The notes under the pieces were generated by a model. That model was not told the origin of the DNA. It did no database searches and was given only the letters and a program-made list of their open reading frames with translations. The position numbers and the translations under genes are program-made. A DNA stretch of 60,000 nucleotides from Owenia fusiformis (taxonomy: Eukaryota > Annelida > Polychaeta > Sabellida > Oweniidae). Of this stretch, positions 35,991 to 47,491 are shown in pieces. Within the stretch, counting starts at the first letter, position 1, and each line of letters starts with the position of its first letter. The DNA lies in the NCBI GenBank assembly GCA_903813345.2, contig CAIIXF020000003.1, positions 13,098,931-13,158,930 on the forward strand, read 5' to 3'.

Positions 35991-36138
35991 TTTTGCCAAT
36001 AAATATCAAATTTATTTTTTAATGTTATTATTCATTTAGTACACTAAGTGTAGGATAATCTATTTATAAACAATCACATTAAGTTGTAAAATATCCTATG
36101 TTAAACCTAAGTCACATTTGTCGTTTGTCATACGACAG

Positions 36139-36289
36139 GTGACATCGGCAGCAGATCGCAGAAACTGGAACGAACGTTTGCCGCAAGGACACCCTGCATT
36201 TGCCTTCGTATCTGGAGAAAATACACACTTCAAGTTGACACAGTACGGTGATCGCGAATCGCGATTGAAAGGTCATCACGGAAACCATG
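36139..36289 (+). CDS. Exon-like ORF in copy 1 (unrecognised)
   Basis: An ACGACAG acceptor is followed by a 50-codon open frame with charged, globular-looking composition (RRNWNERLPQGHPAFAFVSG, ENTHFKLTQYGDRESRLKGH, HGNH) and CATG|GTTTAA as a weak donor. GC content and codon choice rise above the flanks. The frame would give a soluble, Arg/His-rich segment. I do not recognise it. Copy 2 has lost 73 bp from the middle, so at most one copy is intact. It could be a captured host exon. Confidence 0.3.
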
Positions 36290-36547
36290 GTTTAATATCA
36301 ACATGCATTCAAAATGTACAATATGTAAAATATTATATTTTCAAATTGATTAACTCTTCATCCTTGGGTTAACTCAACATTATATAATGGGCATCCAGCT
36401 GCCCATGATCATATTCAGTTATCATTATTACATCTCTTTATTTCCCATTTAGCATGGAATAGAAATAGGATAATTGAATACAAATAGAAGTGGAAATAAT
36501 CCAATTTGAATGTGATCTCTCAATTCAAATAAAAACGGAGGAGATTT

Positions 36548-36820
36548 TTGACTGTATTGGTAAAATTGTTATATCCGACGGGCGTACAGTGGCAGAATGA
36601 ACTAGCTCAAACTCGTGTTAAATCCATCATTTGCATGACAGGGAACAATATTTCACCGGCTGGACTGTCCAGTGAATTCATTTATAAAGTTCACTATCCA
36701 CGCAGAGCAAGCAAGCGTTTTAAATTTTACAGTTTTATGGTTTGTCAATCCTTATCCCTATATATTCACATAACAAATGTTTACAAAATGTGTGTTTTCA
36801 AACCGACCACTCATCCATAA
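36548..36820 (+). CDS. Exon-like ORF downstream in copy 1 (unrecognised)
   Basis: An open stretch of about 90 codons includes LLYPTGVQWQNELAQTRVKS, MTGNNISPAGLSSEFIYKVH and YPRRASKRFKFYSF, after which composition becomes AT-driven. The only difference I noticed in copy 2 (44943-45215) is CAG to CAA, which is silent. No ATG start, acceptor or family match was found. It may be part of the same captured gene as the ORF at 36139-36289, which lies 260 bp upstream. Confidence 0.22.
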   Translation: MTVLVKLLYPTGVQWQNELAQTRVKSIICMTGNNISPAGLSSEFIYKVHYPRRASKRFKFYSFMVCQSLSLYIHITNVYKMCVFKPTTHP

Positions 36821-37027
36821 CTCAAGTATTGGCGTCTATATTTGTTTCGATTGTTATAAGCTAACTAGCCGCACAAACTACTCAGCTTGATTACATTTTC
36901 TTTCATATAGATTTGTACAAAGGCAAAAAATAATTAGGTGTATTCCCAGGTATACATTCACCAATCAGAAATTATAAATATTCAAAGTAGGACATGCACG
37001 ATGGGATTGGAAGGTACAAAGCGTATA

Positions 37028-37131
37028 GTTACATTCCCGGGGAAAATCCTCCCGGGGACAGATTAATGTTCTCTCTATTGACCAAACTAGGTACTATTAC
37101 TTCACTCCACCTTTTGAAAATAACTAACTCA
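37028..37131 (-). repeat. Right terminal inverted repeat of copy 1
   Basis: The reverse complement follows the left end closely: identical for 33 bp, then a 2-bp difference before TAGTACCTAGTTTGGTCAAT, a few changes, and the paired CCCCGGG words. The equivalent right end of copy 2 finishes at 45526. Confidence 0.9.
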
Positions 37132-38992
37132 TATATGAGTTAGTTATTTTCAAAAGGTGGAGTGAAGTGTAGTACCTAGTTTGGTCAATAGAGGGAACTA
37201 TTATCTTTCCCCGGGAAAGTTTCCCCGGGAATGTTACTCCAACTGAGTAATTCAGTCAGTAAATTGGCTTAAACTACTATACAATTTCAATCCCAGAACT
37301 TGTTGTATTATGCATGAGTTCTATGTGCAGGATTGGATAGCTTTTACCAACACGTGTCACTCGTCGGGCGAGGTGTACCGTGATGAGTTGCACATTCAAT
37401 ATCGCAATTATTTGGCCTTTTCGAATTAACAACTTAGACCACACTGGAGGATCCAGAAGAAAATTTAACCCCCATTCTTTGAAAATTTGGCCTAGGTTGT
37501 CAAATCATTCCCAAAAAGGCTCGGTTTTTATGAGGCCCTATGTAATTTTTTACCAAAACATTTTTTGGGCCCTATGATGTTTTTCTTGGCCCACAAGGTG
37601 GGTGGGGGGGGGGCAAGATGGATCTGGATCCGCCAGTGGACCATGTATGATTACAAAAATAGGCGTATAAACACGGTGAACAATCGTAGAACTACTGATA
37701 TGCCCGTCATTCAATGATTTACGTGTACGCTATGAACAACTTCCATTGTGTGTTTCATTTGGACGCATCCCGTCCTATATGTATACTTGAAGTATTGCCG
37801 CCCTTAAACTTTATGAGAATGACGTATACCGTTTGCATAGCGTCCCGAAGGCGATGATAGAGAAGGCGTGGCTTTCCAAGGCAGGGAAGCACAATTTTAC
37901 AAATGTAAATCCTTTACAAAGTTCAAAACACAGCGCGTATTTAATTAATTTCGCTATACATTTTCATTTAGTTAAGGTACTGAAAAACAGTTAAAAGATC
38001 AGCAAAACATGCAGAGAAAATACAAAGGAAATATTCATTTACACGGAGTTTCAATCTCCTTTATGGCATAGTTGAATGAAACATTTGGAAACTAAAAAAC
38101 GAACTGTAACGTATAGAACGTTTAAAGGAAATGGCGAAATATTTTCCTCATACTAACAACATACAGTTTGGACGATATGAAATTGATAGCAACTTAACAT
38201 AATTCGGCGCATCATTGAAAAACGTATACCGTCCTTCATAACAGATTTGAATCAGACTTTTGGGAAGTGATATGCATTTGACTGACATAATATATAGATA
38301 ATATTACAGACGCTTTCATGATTTTAAATAGCTACACATACAGCAAACATTTGTTTAAAATAAGATTTAAGAAGAATGGATAAGCCTTCTAATGGTGTGC
38401 TGATAATATTGTTTTGGTTCTGGTAAAATGGAGATAAAAGTATTTCTAATAAATAGCTTAATCTTTCAATCGCTCCCTGCTTTTGAAGTGTGCCCCGTTG
38501 CTTACGAATCCCTATGTTGGTGGGGAATGAATACAGAGTTGACATTTTTAAATTAATGTTTATATGGATGCTCTTAAACCTGCCAGTGACAAATAAATAC
38601 AAATGGATGATGCTTTTTAGAATGACAGTTAAGTTGACCGTATACGAATGACCCCTCCAATTGCACAAATGTGATGTATTGCTTTGAAATACGACCTTAT
38701 TGCGCCCTTATTGAAAATGTTAAACTTATGGTTAACGGTAAACGCATCCCTGCTTGGGACGTTTGATCTGTAGTCGTGTGAAAGACCTTCAGGAGACAAT
38801 TTTCAGAATAAGGTGCATGTTACATCCAGGCCTTTCTCATTTTCTAACTGTCCATAAAACACCAAACACATGGTGGATCTTAGCTGAAGAGTTTACAAAA
38901 AGGTTAAACAGCCGTAGTTTATATTTAATTATTGACGGGTCAATTCAATTTGATCTTTTGTAAGAAATGGAATAGGTTGAATTATAATCTAC

Positions 38993-39327
38993 ATTATTAC
39001 CACCTTGCAGGGCCTGTTCTATGGGTTTTAGTACTAGTTGAGAAGGCATTTAAATTGCTATATTGACGTGAGCAATATTGTGTCGGGTGTTAATGACTTT
39101 AGTCGGGCAATAATGACATTATCCGCCCGGCTATGTTTCCCGAAAAAGTGATATCGTTCAGTGCGTAAGATTTTCTATTTCAAATTTGCTATTTCAGCCC
39201 TGGGCATTAACGGTGGTAATAATAGTAATAACGTCATTTCTGCGGGCAAGATAGTGAAATATTGGACCTTGGGCCCTTGGTCCAATATTTCACTATATTG
39301 CCCTTTGAAATGACGTTATTGTACTAG
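38993..39327 (+). mobile_element. Composite MITE family, copy C
   Basis: The copy-2 equivalent of copy B, essentially the same sequence. It is inherited with the large unit and was not inserted independently. Confidence 0.8.
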
Positions 39328-39521
39328 TGTCATACATACATTATTTTACCACTTTTCTCAGCCGTCTCCTTCTTTTTTCAATATATTCCTTGTAAAAAGT
39401 ATCTAATTTCAAAGGCAAGACGTCGTCTTTTGATTACTTTTACTGATTTTGACATTCAAAGTAAGGACACTGAAAAGCCGAGGTCCAAATCTAGGTCTTT
39501 ACGGGGTTCTCTTTTAACGCG

Positions 39522-39711
39522 TGGGTTATGAAAAAGGTGTACAATCTTTTCAGAAATCCTAATCTGAAATCAGAATTGAAATCTAAATTCCGTTTTAGAT
39601 TCTATGGTGCTTTGCATTTCGAAAAACCAATATGATGATAACCAAATATTACTTTATGGGTTAAGTCAGTTACGTATTCAGCTACCTACTAACGTACTTA
39701 CTCACCAATCG
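39522..39711. other. 190-bp segment present only in copy 2
   Basis: Copy 1 reads TTAACGCGACTCAACTAAAA (30438-30457) where copy 2 has 190 extra bases between TTAACGCG and ACTCAAC. No inverted ends are evident; CG at both edges is the only shared sequence, so it may be a deletion in copy 1. Confidence 0.75.
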
Positions 39712-42700
39712 ACTCAACTAAAAAACGATTATAATATGAATAATTAGTTACGTATAAAACAAATATTTGGTGAAAGTACACGCTTTATTTGATACATACT
39801 CTTTGGCATGGAGAGAAATAGCATATTTAGTGTACTATAGTAAGATCACTGCTACCCACCTAGTTACACAGACGTATCGTCAGTGTATCATGGCGGGACT
39901 ACTTCTGGGACTAGGTTTCGGTAAGATTTTTTATTTCCCGATTTACACCTACTTATAAGTCACGTTGCGGATAATAATTTGGCTCGAAGTTAACTCATTC
40001 AATACTGGGGCAAAAAGCACTAAAATACTGAAGAATTTTTGAAAATTCCTATATATGGTACCTATGAGATAATATATAAATATATACATGGGCATAAATA
40101 TGTAGTGTTATATATCATTTTAAAGCATATGATATACTCTATCAGAATCAATAAGTTTTTAAGTCCCATTTTATAGGTTGCCATGGTTACAAGATTCCAA
40201 AAAAATACATTGAAGATAGTCTAGTTTGAGAATGTGAAAAAAATATGAAATCAAATTACATTTTCAACTTGATACGGCTGATACGGGATCGAATATGGTT
40301 TGTTACGGAACTTTGGATGAATGGGATCTTTTACGGGATTCTTTGAATATAAATTCTATTCTCTGCCTATTTCCCAGGGAGAACGTGTTATTATGCAATA
40401 AGGAAATATATATACGAGTTGACGATCGAGCGAGCGTAAAAAATGAGTACAGATATTGATATCAGTGAGTCAATTAAAAATGGTATCAGGAAATATTATA
40501 TTCACATGTTATCATACAGATTTTACAAGATCATACAATATATTGTAACGTTTTATATACAGTTGTTGTTCAAGCCTATTGTCTTTGCTTTTTTATTGTT
40601 TTGAATTACGAGATACTTTTAGCATTTCATGCCGATCTTTCTTATTGACGTACATTCAAAATACATGTACTTTGAAGTATTTAATTTCACGTTGATACAT
40701 TGTACCGTTTTACGCTATTTTAGTATTTGGTTGAATTTCTTTTATATTGCGTTAAATAGTATTTTGCACTGCAATATATTAGATGTAATGAATTTGTTAT
40801 TGGGTACTTTTTTATATTCTCTCGGGTTGCCTTTTATTTAGCCTATGTGTTACTGTACAACAACATGTTATTATCATTTGTTTTTAAATTATTGTAACTG
40901 AACGAGATACACTATTCTCCATAAACTTAGCATCCTTAGCTCCCCCATTGAACTACGTGTTAAAGCATCTTTACTTAACTTGCGATGAAAATACTTATTA
41001 CTATTGATGAAAACGTAATATGACTTTATTTCCAATATCTCCAAATCTCCAAAAGTTTTTCCTTCAATTACAATAGGTCGAAAATTGGTGATAAAGATGA
41101 ATTTTTGAAAATCGTCATTCCCATGTAAACCAATGGAAAATTGTGGGTTCGGGGCAAATCAGATATCAATTAAGTAAAAGATTAAAATATTTTTACATAG
41201 AAAATAGAATTCTCTAATATTTTCATTTACTAAGTCTTGGTTTTACTTGATGAATACAAAAGTTGCAGAGCGTAAAAGTCATTTTTGAAAATCATTTTTC
41301 GCCTCTTGTGTTATTTCAATAGGAGATGTTTTGAAAAAACAATTTTGACTTTAAACACCTATAACTTTGTTGAACCTGAAGAAACGTACCAATTTTTGTA
41401 AAATAAGTTGCAAATTCAGTTGCCTACCTAACTTGTATATTTTTGCAAGGACTCGGATGACTGTTTTTTTCTCGTATGACTTGCGACATGTCGATCTTCA
41501 AAAAGTCATCAAAATCATTAATTTTCGACCTATTATAATTGAGGAAAAAATTAAGAAAATTTGGAGGAATCGGAAATAAGCTCAAATTACTTTTCCATCG
41601 ATAATATGTATTTTTTCACAGATTAAGTAAATAAAAAGGTAAAGAGGCTTTAACACGTTGTTCAATGGGGGAGCAAAGGTTGCCAAACTTATGGAGGGGA
41701 GTGTACCATCGTTTTATAAAAGGTGGTTGTAAACGGTAACCCCGACACTGTTTTCCTCACACCTTAGCAAGTTGCTCACTCATATTTTGTGTACACCGTT
41801 CAAATTCCTACCGGCCTATTATATTTCACGACCATCAAACTAATAGTCATAATGTTACAGCACTTTAAACAAAAAATAGAGTATACAAGCTTGAACTCAG
41901 GACAATTGATAACCTCAGAACGGAGATCATATCATCAGGCCACGCGTGCTGATGAATGAAGTCGGGTCGTTGAAAAGGTTGGGCGACATAGTGCTGTAAC
42001 ATAATTATGATTATTAGTCTGATGGTCATGAAATACGGTACACTGCTAGACTGGTAGCAAATTGAATGGTGTACAAATGTGCAAAATACGAGCAAAAATA
42101 TGACGAAAATGCAGAAGTGCCGTTTCACCAAACTGTAATGTATTGTGTCATATTGACTAGAGTGTACAATAATATTGATTTTTGTTTTTTAATTTTGCAT
42201 CGCATTACGTTAAAATACAATTCCCTCTATTAGTTTGGAAGATAATTGTGCATCACTTATTAGAAAAGCACAAAATAAAATCTTTCATCAGTAACGATAA
42301 CATATAAATCATGCAACGAAAATACATACCAAACCTTTGAGGGCTAGTCATTAGTGATAGGCATTTGTTTGCATTAATTTTAGCGCATATTATCGCAATC
42401 ATGTAAGGTATGTACCCGGGGGTATGCATCGCAATGTAGTACCACTGATTGTTCAAGTCAAATGCACAGGATTGCGTTATGTTGTACCATTTTACGATAT
42501 TGTTTTTTTGCATTATATCGCTTTTTGTATAAGACTGTTTTATCTTAATGTTATTTTGTATTTTAAATACATGTTTCTTTATTTTGCAATAAAACAACGT
42601 TCTTTGTTCGTGATTTGCATGTTTAACAAGTATGTCAAATACGTTCTATGTCAAATACGTTCAACAATCATTTAAGTATCTCGCTACTAAGGTAAAGGTA

Positions 42701-44606
42701 ATATATGTTCAAACTGCGAGAGAAAATTACTCACTTTGATTACCGATTGAAATTGTAACTTGACAACGGTTTAGGGATTATCATTTGTCATTGTCTTCGT
42801 CCTTTTTAAATTAAGGATCCATTGTCTTTGCAATTGGAAGACGGCATATGTGGCCGTATCTGGATTTGCCACTTCAAATCATTCAATAACGTTTTTATCG
42901 TGTGATCCTCTGTATTGCTACTGAGATTGTCCCTTCGCACCAATATTTTCTGTATTGCGACGGAGATGATCAACGGGGACAATCTCAGTAACAATACAGA
43001 TTGGTACAGCACAAGAACTGACCATCGTATTCTTGTGCATAGCAGAGATGGTCTGAGTATCAGAATGAGAACTGACCATTACATTTACATTGGGCTGAAA
43101 TATCCATATTTACCCACCATTTACAAAAATATTATTCGTCTGATTGCCTAATAATCCTATACCGAGTATCGCATTTAGTATCAATGACCAGGGTTGGTCT
43201 GACAAATCATTTTGGACATTTATATATTTCCTAACCACAAAATCAACATCTCTAACCTACAATTACGTTTCTCTTATTAATGTCTCCGGGATAGTGATCA
43301 AATCGACTTTCCAAAATCGCTTGGCAGCGGCGATTTCTAAAACTTTATACCTTTGCAAAGTAATCTAAAATGACCAATTTATTGACATGCAAAATGTCAG
43401 CTACAACCTACCATTTGTTACACACCATGACCGCCGAACGCCGATAATCACCGACAGCCGAAGGCGAATGCCATCCATAAAAAGTTAGAGGTGGTTCACT
43501 CGATGGTTTCAAAAGTGTTTTGGTTTTGAAAACTGTCCATTATATCTAGTTATTGATATGAATTATATTTTTCCACAACCATGGGGTATTTATAGGATAT
43601 CCTATGATTTTGAGGAATATCATTTTTATCTACGAGGTGATATTGGTATCTGCACGAGAGAGCAAAGAGAATGAGTGCATATATCACCGAGTAGATTAAA
43701 ATGATATTCTGAAAAAATCATAGGATGTTCTTATTATCCTTCACAAGGAGTGTACAAAATGTATAATACCATTGCAAAATGAATTCCATGCCAAATAGAA
43801 TCAATTTGGCGGGAAATCAACAAGCGGAGTATATCGTCACACTATCCTCCGCATATTGGGTTTCTAGAGTATATCGTGGCAATATCCTCCAGTTCAATAT
43901 CTCTAACATCATGGAACGATGTCCACAAAAATCTATCCCCCGATCTATCCTAACGTTGCATTGTTATTATTTCATTATTACCGTCATATTCATAGCGTAT
44001 CATGTCAAAATAAAACTTAATCACTTATTCACCACATATTGTTTTTGCAACTGGAGTCAAAACGACGCTGGTAGATGTTTGAGACACGTTAGTAAATTTC
44101 GAATAATTATAGGATATCCTATGATTTTGAGGAATATCATTTTTATCTACGAGGTGATATTGATATCTGCACGAGAGAGCGAAGCGAACGAGTGCATATA
44201 TCAATATCACCGAGTAGATTAAAATGATATTCTGAAAAAAATCATAGGATGTTCTTATTATCCTACACTTACAAGGAGTGTACTAAATGTATAGTATCAT
44301 TGCAAAATGAATTCCATGCCAAAATAGAGTCAATTTGGCGGGAAATCAACAAGCGGAGTATATCGTCACAATATCCTCCGCATGTTGGGTTTTCCGGAGT
44401 ATATCGTCACGATATCCTCCGCCCGGAGTATATCGTTACGATATCCTCCGGATATTCATTTTGCCAATAAATATCAAATTTATTTTTTAATGTTATTATA
44501 CATTTAGTACACTAAGTGTAGGATAATCTATTTATAAACAATCACATTAAGTTGTAAAATATCCTATGTTAAACCTAAGTCACATTTGTCGTTTGTCATA
44601 CGACAG

Positions 44607-44684
44607 GTGACATCGGCAGCAGATCGCAGAAACTGGAACGAACGTTTGCCGAATCGCGATTGAAAGGTCATCACGGAAACCATG
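44607..44684 (+). pseudogene. Deleted version of the copy-1 exon-like ORF
   Basis: Same acceptor and first codons as 36139-36289 (through NERLP), then a 73-bp deletion that is not a multiple of three joins to GAATCGCGATTGAAAGG, shifting the frame. The ends of the deletion share CG. Confidence 0.6.
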
Positions 44685-45556
44685 GTTTAATATCAACATG
44701 CATTCAAAATGTACAATATGTAAAATATTATATTTTCAAATTTATTAACTCTTCATCCTTGGGTTAACTCAACATTATATAATGGGCATCCAGCTGCCCA
44801 TGATCATATTCAGTTATCATTATTACATCTCTTTATTTCCCATTTAGCATGGAATAGAAATAGGATAATTGAATACAAATAGAAGTGGAAATAATCCAAT
44901 TTGAATGTGATCTCTCAATTCAAATAAAAACGGAGAAGATTTTTGACTGTATTGGTAAAATTGTTATATCCGACGGGCGTACAGTGGCAAAATGAACTAG
45001 CTCAAACTCGTGTTAAATCCATCATTTGCATGACAGGGAACAATATTTCACCGGCTGGACTGTCCAGTGAATTCATTTATAAAGTTCACTATCCACGCAG
45101 AGCAAGCAAGCGTTTTAAATTTTACAGTTTTATGGTTTGTCAATCCTTATCCCTATATATTCACATAACAAATGTTTACAAAATGTGTGTTTTCAAACCG
45201 ACCACTCATCCATAACTCAAGTATTGGCGTCTATATTTGTTTCGATTGTTATAAGCTAACTAGCCGCACAAACTACTCAGCTTGATTACATTTTCTTTCA
45301 TATAGATTTGTACAAAGGCAAAAAATAATTAGGTGTATTCCCAGGTATACATTCACCAATCAGAAATTATAAATATTCAAAGTAGGACATGCACGATGGG
45401 ATTGGAAGGTACAAAGCGTATAGTTACATTCCCGGGGAAAATCCTCCCGGGGACAGATTAATGTTCCCTCTATTGACCAAACTAGGTACTATTACTTCAC
45501 TCCACCTTTTGAAAATAACTAACTCATATATAATATATATAATTGTTCATTCCTAC

Positions 45557-45923
45557 TCTCCCACTGGCATTGTCAAACATGAAGTACATGCCGTATATGT
45601 CAGGGAATTCCAATGGGACGTTCGATTCCCTATATTTAGCTTTGTATCGTGATACTGGCTCGGTCGGAAATTGTCTATTCTTGGCTAAGTAAGGTTCATA
45701 AGACAAACGCATGTTTTACAAATCTAGCCATATCATGTTTTCTCGTAATCAATGTTTTTTGTTTATGTTTATCTATGAAAAACGTAATGTTAACGTCTTC
45801 AAGCTCATCCGCTGGGATTAAGCTGACCCAATTACATTGTTCAGAACCAGCAGCAACGTAACCCTCGCTCTGAAAGCATGATGTGTATTTGGGTTTCGTT
45901 ATGTCAACCGGCTGACATTGAAC
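45557..45923 (-). pseudogene. Cysteine-containing exon with one frameshift (unrecognised)
   Basis: On the minus strand GTTTTCATAAG acts as acceptor before 45923. The frame then reads VQCQPVDITKPKYTSCFQSE, GYVAAGSEQCNWVSLIPADE, LEDVNITFFIDKHKQKTLIT and RKHDMARFVK; near 45710 a +1 shift is needed to continue as MRLSYEPYLAKNRQF, PTEPVSRYKAKYRESNVPLE and FPDIYGMYFMFDNASGR, ending at AGA|GTAGGA, a possible donor at 45556. Two open frames of this quality in register over 367 bp are unlikely by chance. Three cysteines and one NIT sequon suggest an extracellular protein. It ends only 30 bp from the right end of the large unit. A sequencing error could mimic the frameshift. Family unknown. Confidence 0.45.
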
Positions 45924-45965
45924 CTTATGAAAACTACTACTGATCATGATATATTTGTATGGCAC

Positions 45966-47152
45966 ATTGCATCACCACAATAATAATTTTTATCGACCCA
46001 TATTCTCTCCTCTGCATATTGTTAATCGGTACATTTTCCAAATGTTGATTAGAAATATGATTTGTGACGTTAGAACTATCAATTGAAGATTCTGTTTAAT
46101 TCCAGTGGGATTAACAATATAGATAGCAGCTTTTAAGGAACATATAAATCACAGGAGATGTACGACATTAAAACAAATTATAGTGTTTCACGAAGATTCA
46201 GTCGATGTCTACACATAATTACACTTATCTATTACATCATAGACATTGCACAAGGAAGTGGAAATAATATAGAATTCAAAGTGTAACATATCGCAGAGTA
46301 TTGTAATTATATAAAAAAATAAATTATTTTTTGTAGCATAACGGGAATGCATGTAATAGTAATTTTATTAATTCGTGTATTGTTTAAAGAGAACAAAGTA
46401 TAAGCCATATAATATAGAATAAAATGTTAGTCGAGAGCACATAACTAGTTGGCATTGCAATAAAAATTATACGTGGTTATTTTTGAGGCATTGATATCTT
46501 GTTTAAAAGATTAGTCCACATTGACAAGAGGGTCGGAAGCTGCAATTATCATATTGCTAATCATGTTTCCTTTCAAGTTTGACACTCGTCTAACGAAGTC
46601 GGCATGTAATGTATGTAAATTACATTAAAGTAAATTGAATCTTGATTGATGGATTCATACAGAATCCATCAACAAACACGTGTGTTGGAAATATCCACGA
46701 CCTGATGATTCCGCAGTGTTAGATGAGGCTGCGTCCCCATGACACTTTAATCCACATTAAGCGACAGTCGACCCCCAGTCGACCGCCAACATATCTCAAG
46801 ATCCTGAGGGAAAGGAAATAGGATGAGACCGTATCCTTTCTAAGCACCCACAATTGGCTTTGATTTCCGTTTACAAATCATAAGGATAGTCAATCCCAGG
46901 TCCCCAACCCCATCGCACGCCTTAGAAATTAAATATCTAATTGGCAGTGTCATAATGTGGATAAACCACTTCTATTGCCTTTTGATGATATTAATTTTTA
47001 CTTCATTTCAACATGTCTTGTGTTTAGCATTGATCCAAGAAATCCAGCCAAGCAGAAAATTAACATCCAGGGAGAAGGGCCCAAGTGATTCGTTAGACGT
47101 TAACATTATGTTTTACGTTAATAGTTACATATAGACGCATAGTACAACCAGA
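45966..47152. other. Unannotated spacer
   Basis: AT-rich with a GC-richer patch at 46690-46830 that contains GTCGACCCCCAGTCGACC. No frame or RNA structure that I could support. Confidence 0.35.
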
Positions 47153-47491
47153 ATTATTACCACCTTGCCGGGCCAGTTCTAGGGGTTTTAGTGCTAGTTT
47201 AGAAGGCGTTCATTTTACTATATCGACCTGAGAAATATGTGACGTCATAGTGGTGGCCCATATGGACCGGTCTAGAATATATTTTGGACCGGCAATTTTC
47301 CCCGGGAAATTAGATATCGTTCAATGCGTAAGATTTTCTTGCTGTTTCAGTCCTGGCGTTAACGGTGGTAATAATACTAATAACGTCATTTCTGCGAGCA
47401 ATATAGTGAAATATTGGACCTTGGGCCTTCGGCCTTCGGCTTCGGTCCAATATTTCACTATATTGCCCTTAGAAATGACGTTATTGTACTA
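47153..47491 (+). mobile_element. Composite MITE family, copy D (near full length)
   Basis: ATTATTACCACCTTGCCGGG start; inner inverted mate GGTGGTAATAATA near 47365; middle with ATATGGACCGGTCTAGAATA and TTTTCCCCGGGAAATTAG; then TAATAACGTCATTTCTGCGA and a palindrome (ATAGTGAAATATTGGACC ... GGTCCAATATTTCACTAT) closing with AATGACGTTATTGTA. The layout looks like two MITEs side by side, each with its own inverted ends, moving or copied as a block. Confidence 0.85.

Larger units (their letters stand above)
28042..37131. mobile_element. 9.1-kb TIR-bounded unit, copy 1
   Basis: The unit begins TGAGTTAGTTATTTTCAAAA and ends with its complement TTTTGAAAATAACTAACTCA. The terminal inverted repeats are about 102-104 bp (28042-28143 and 37028-37131); their first 33 bp are identical and each holds two CCCCGGG words. 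It is flanked by TATA on both sides. The same sequence follows immediately as copy 2, with few mismatches in every stretch I compared. The interior is mostly non-coding and contains nested MITEs, palindromes and a handful of exon-like ORFs, but I recognise no transposase, polymerase or integrase that belongs to the unit. Possible readings: a large non-autonomous DNA transposon, a composite that became mobile through its outer TIRs, a segmental tandem duplication, or two haplotypes misassembled in series. Confidence 0.75.
37136..45526. mobile_element. 8.4-kb TIR-bounded unit, copy 2
   Basis: Begins with the same TGAGTTAGTTATTTTCAAAA end, four bases (TATA) after copy 1 stops, and ends with the inverted end at 45526, again followed by TATA. 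It has the same order of internal features: hAT-like MITE 37442-37638, composite MITE 38993-39327, candidate first exon 39890-39920, foldback 41782-42086, hairpin 42909-42999, palindrome cluster 43592-44455, exon-like ORFs 44607-44684 and 44943-45215. Against copy 1 it lacks the 780-bp insertion and 73 bp in an exon-like ORF, and gains 190 bp at 39522-39711, besides scattered substitutions and 1-10-bp indels. Confidence 0.75.

Noticed and set aside
43779-44222. 147-codon frame in copy 2
   Set aside because: It crosses the palindrome cluster and is interrupted in copy 1; mirrored frames are expected from the palindromes.
28042-45526. Maverick/Polinton or other large virus-like element
   Set aside because: No polymerase B, retroviral-type integrase, protease or capsid-like reading was recognised, and the size is small for that class.
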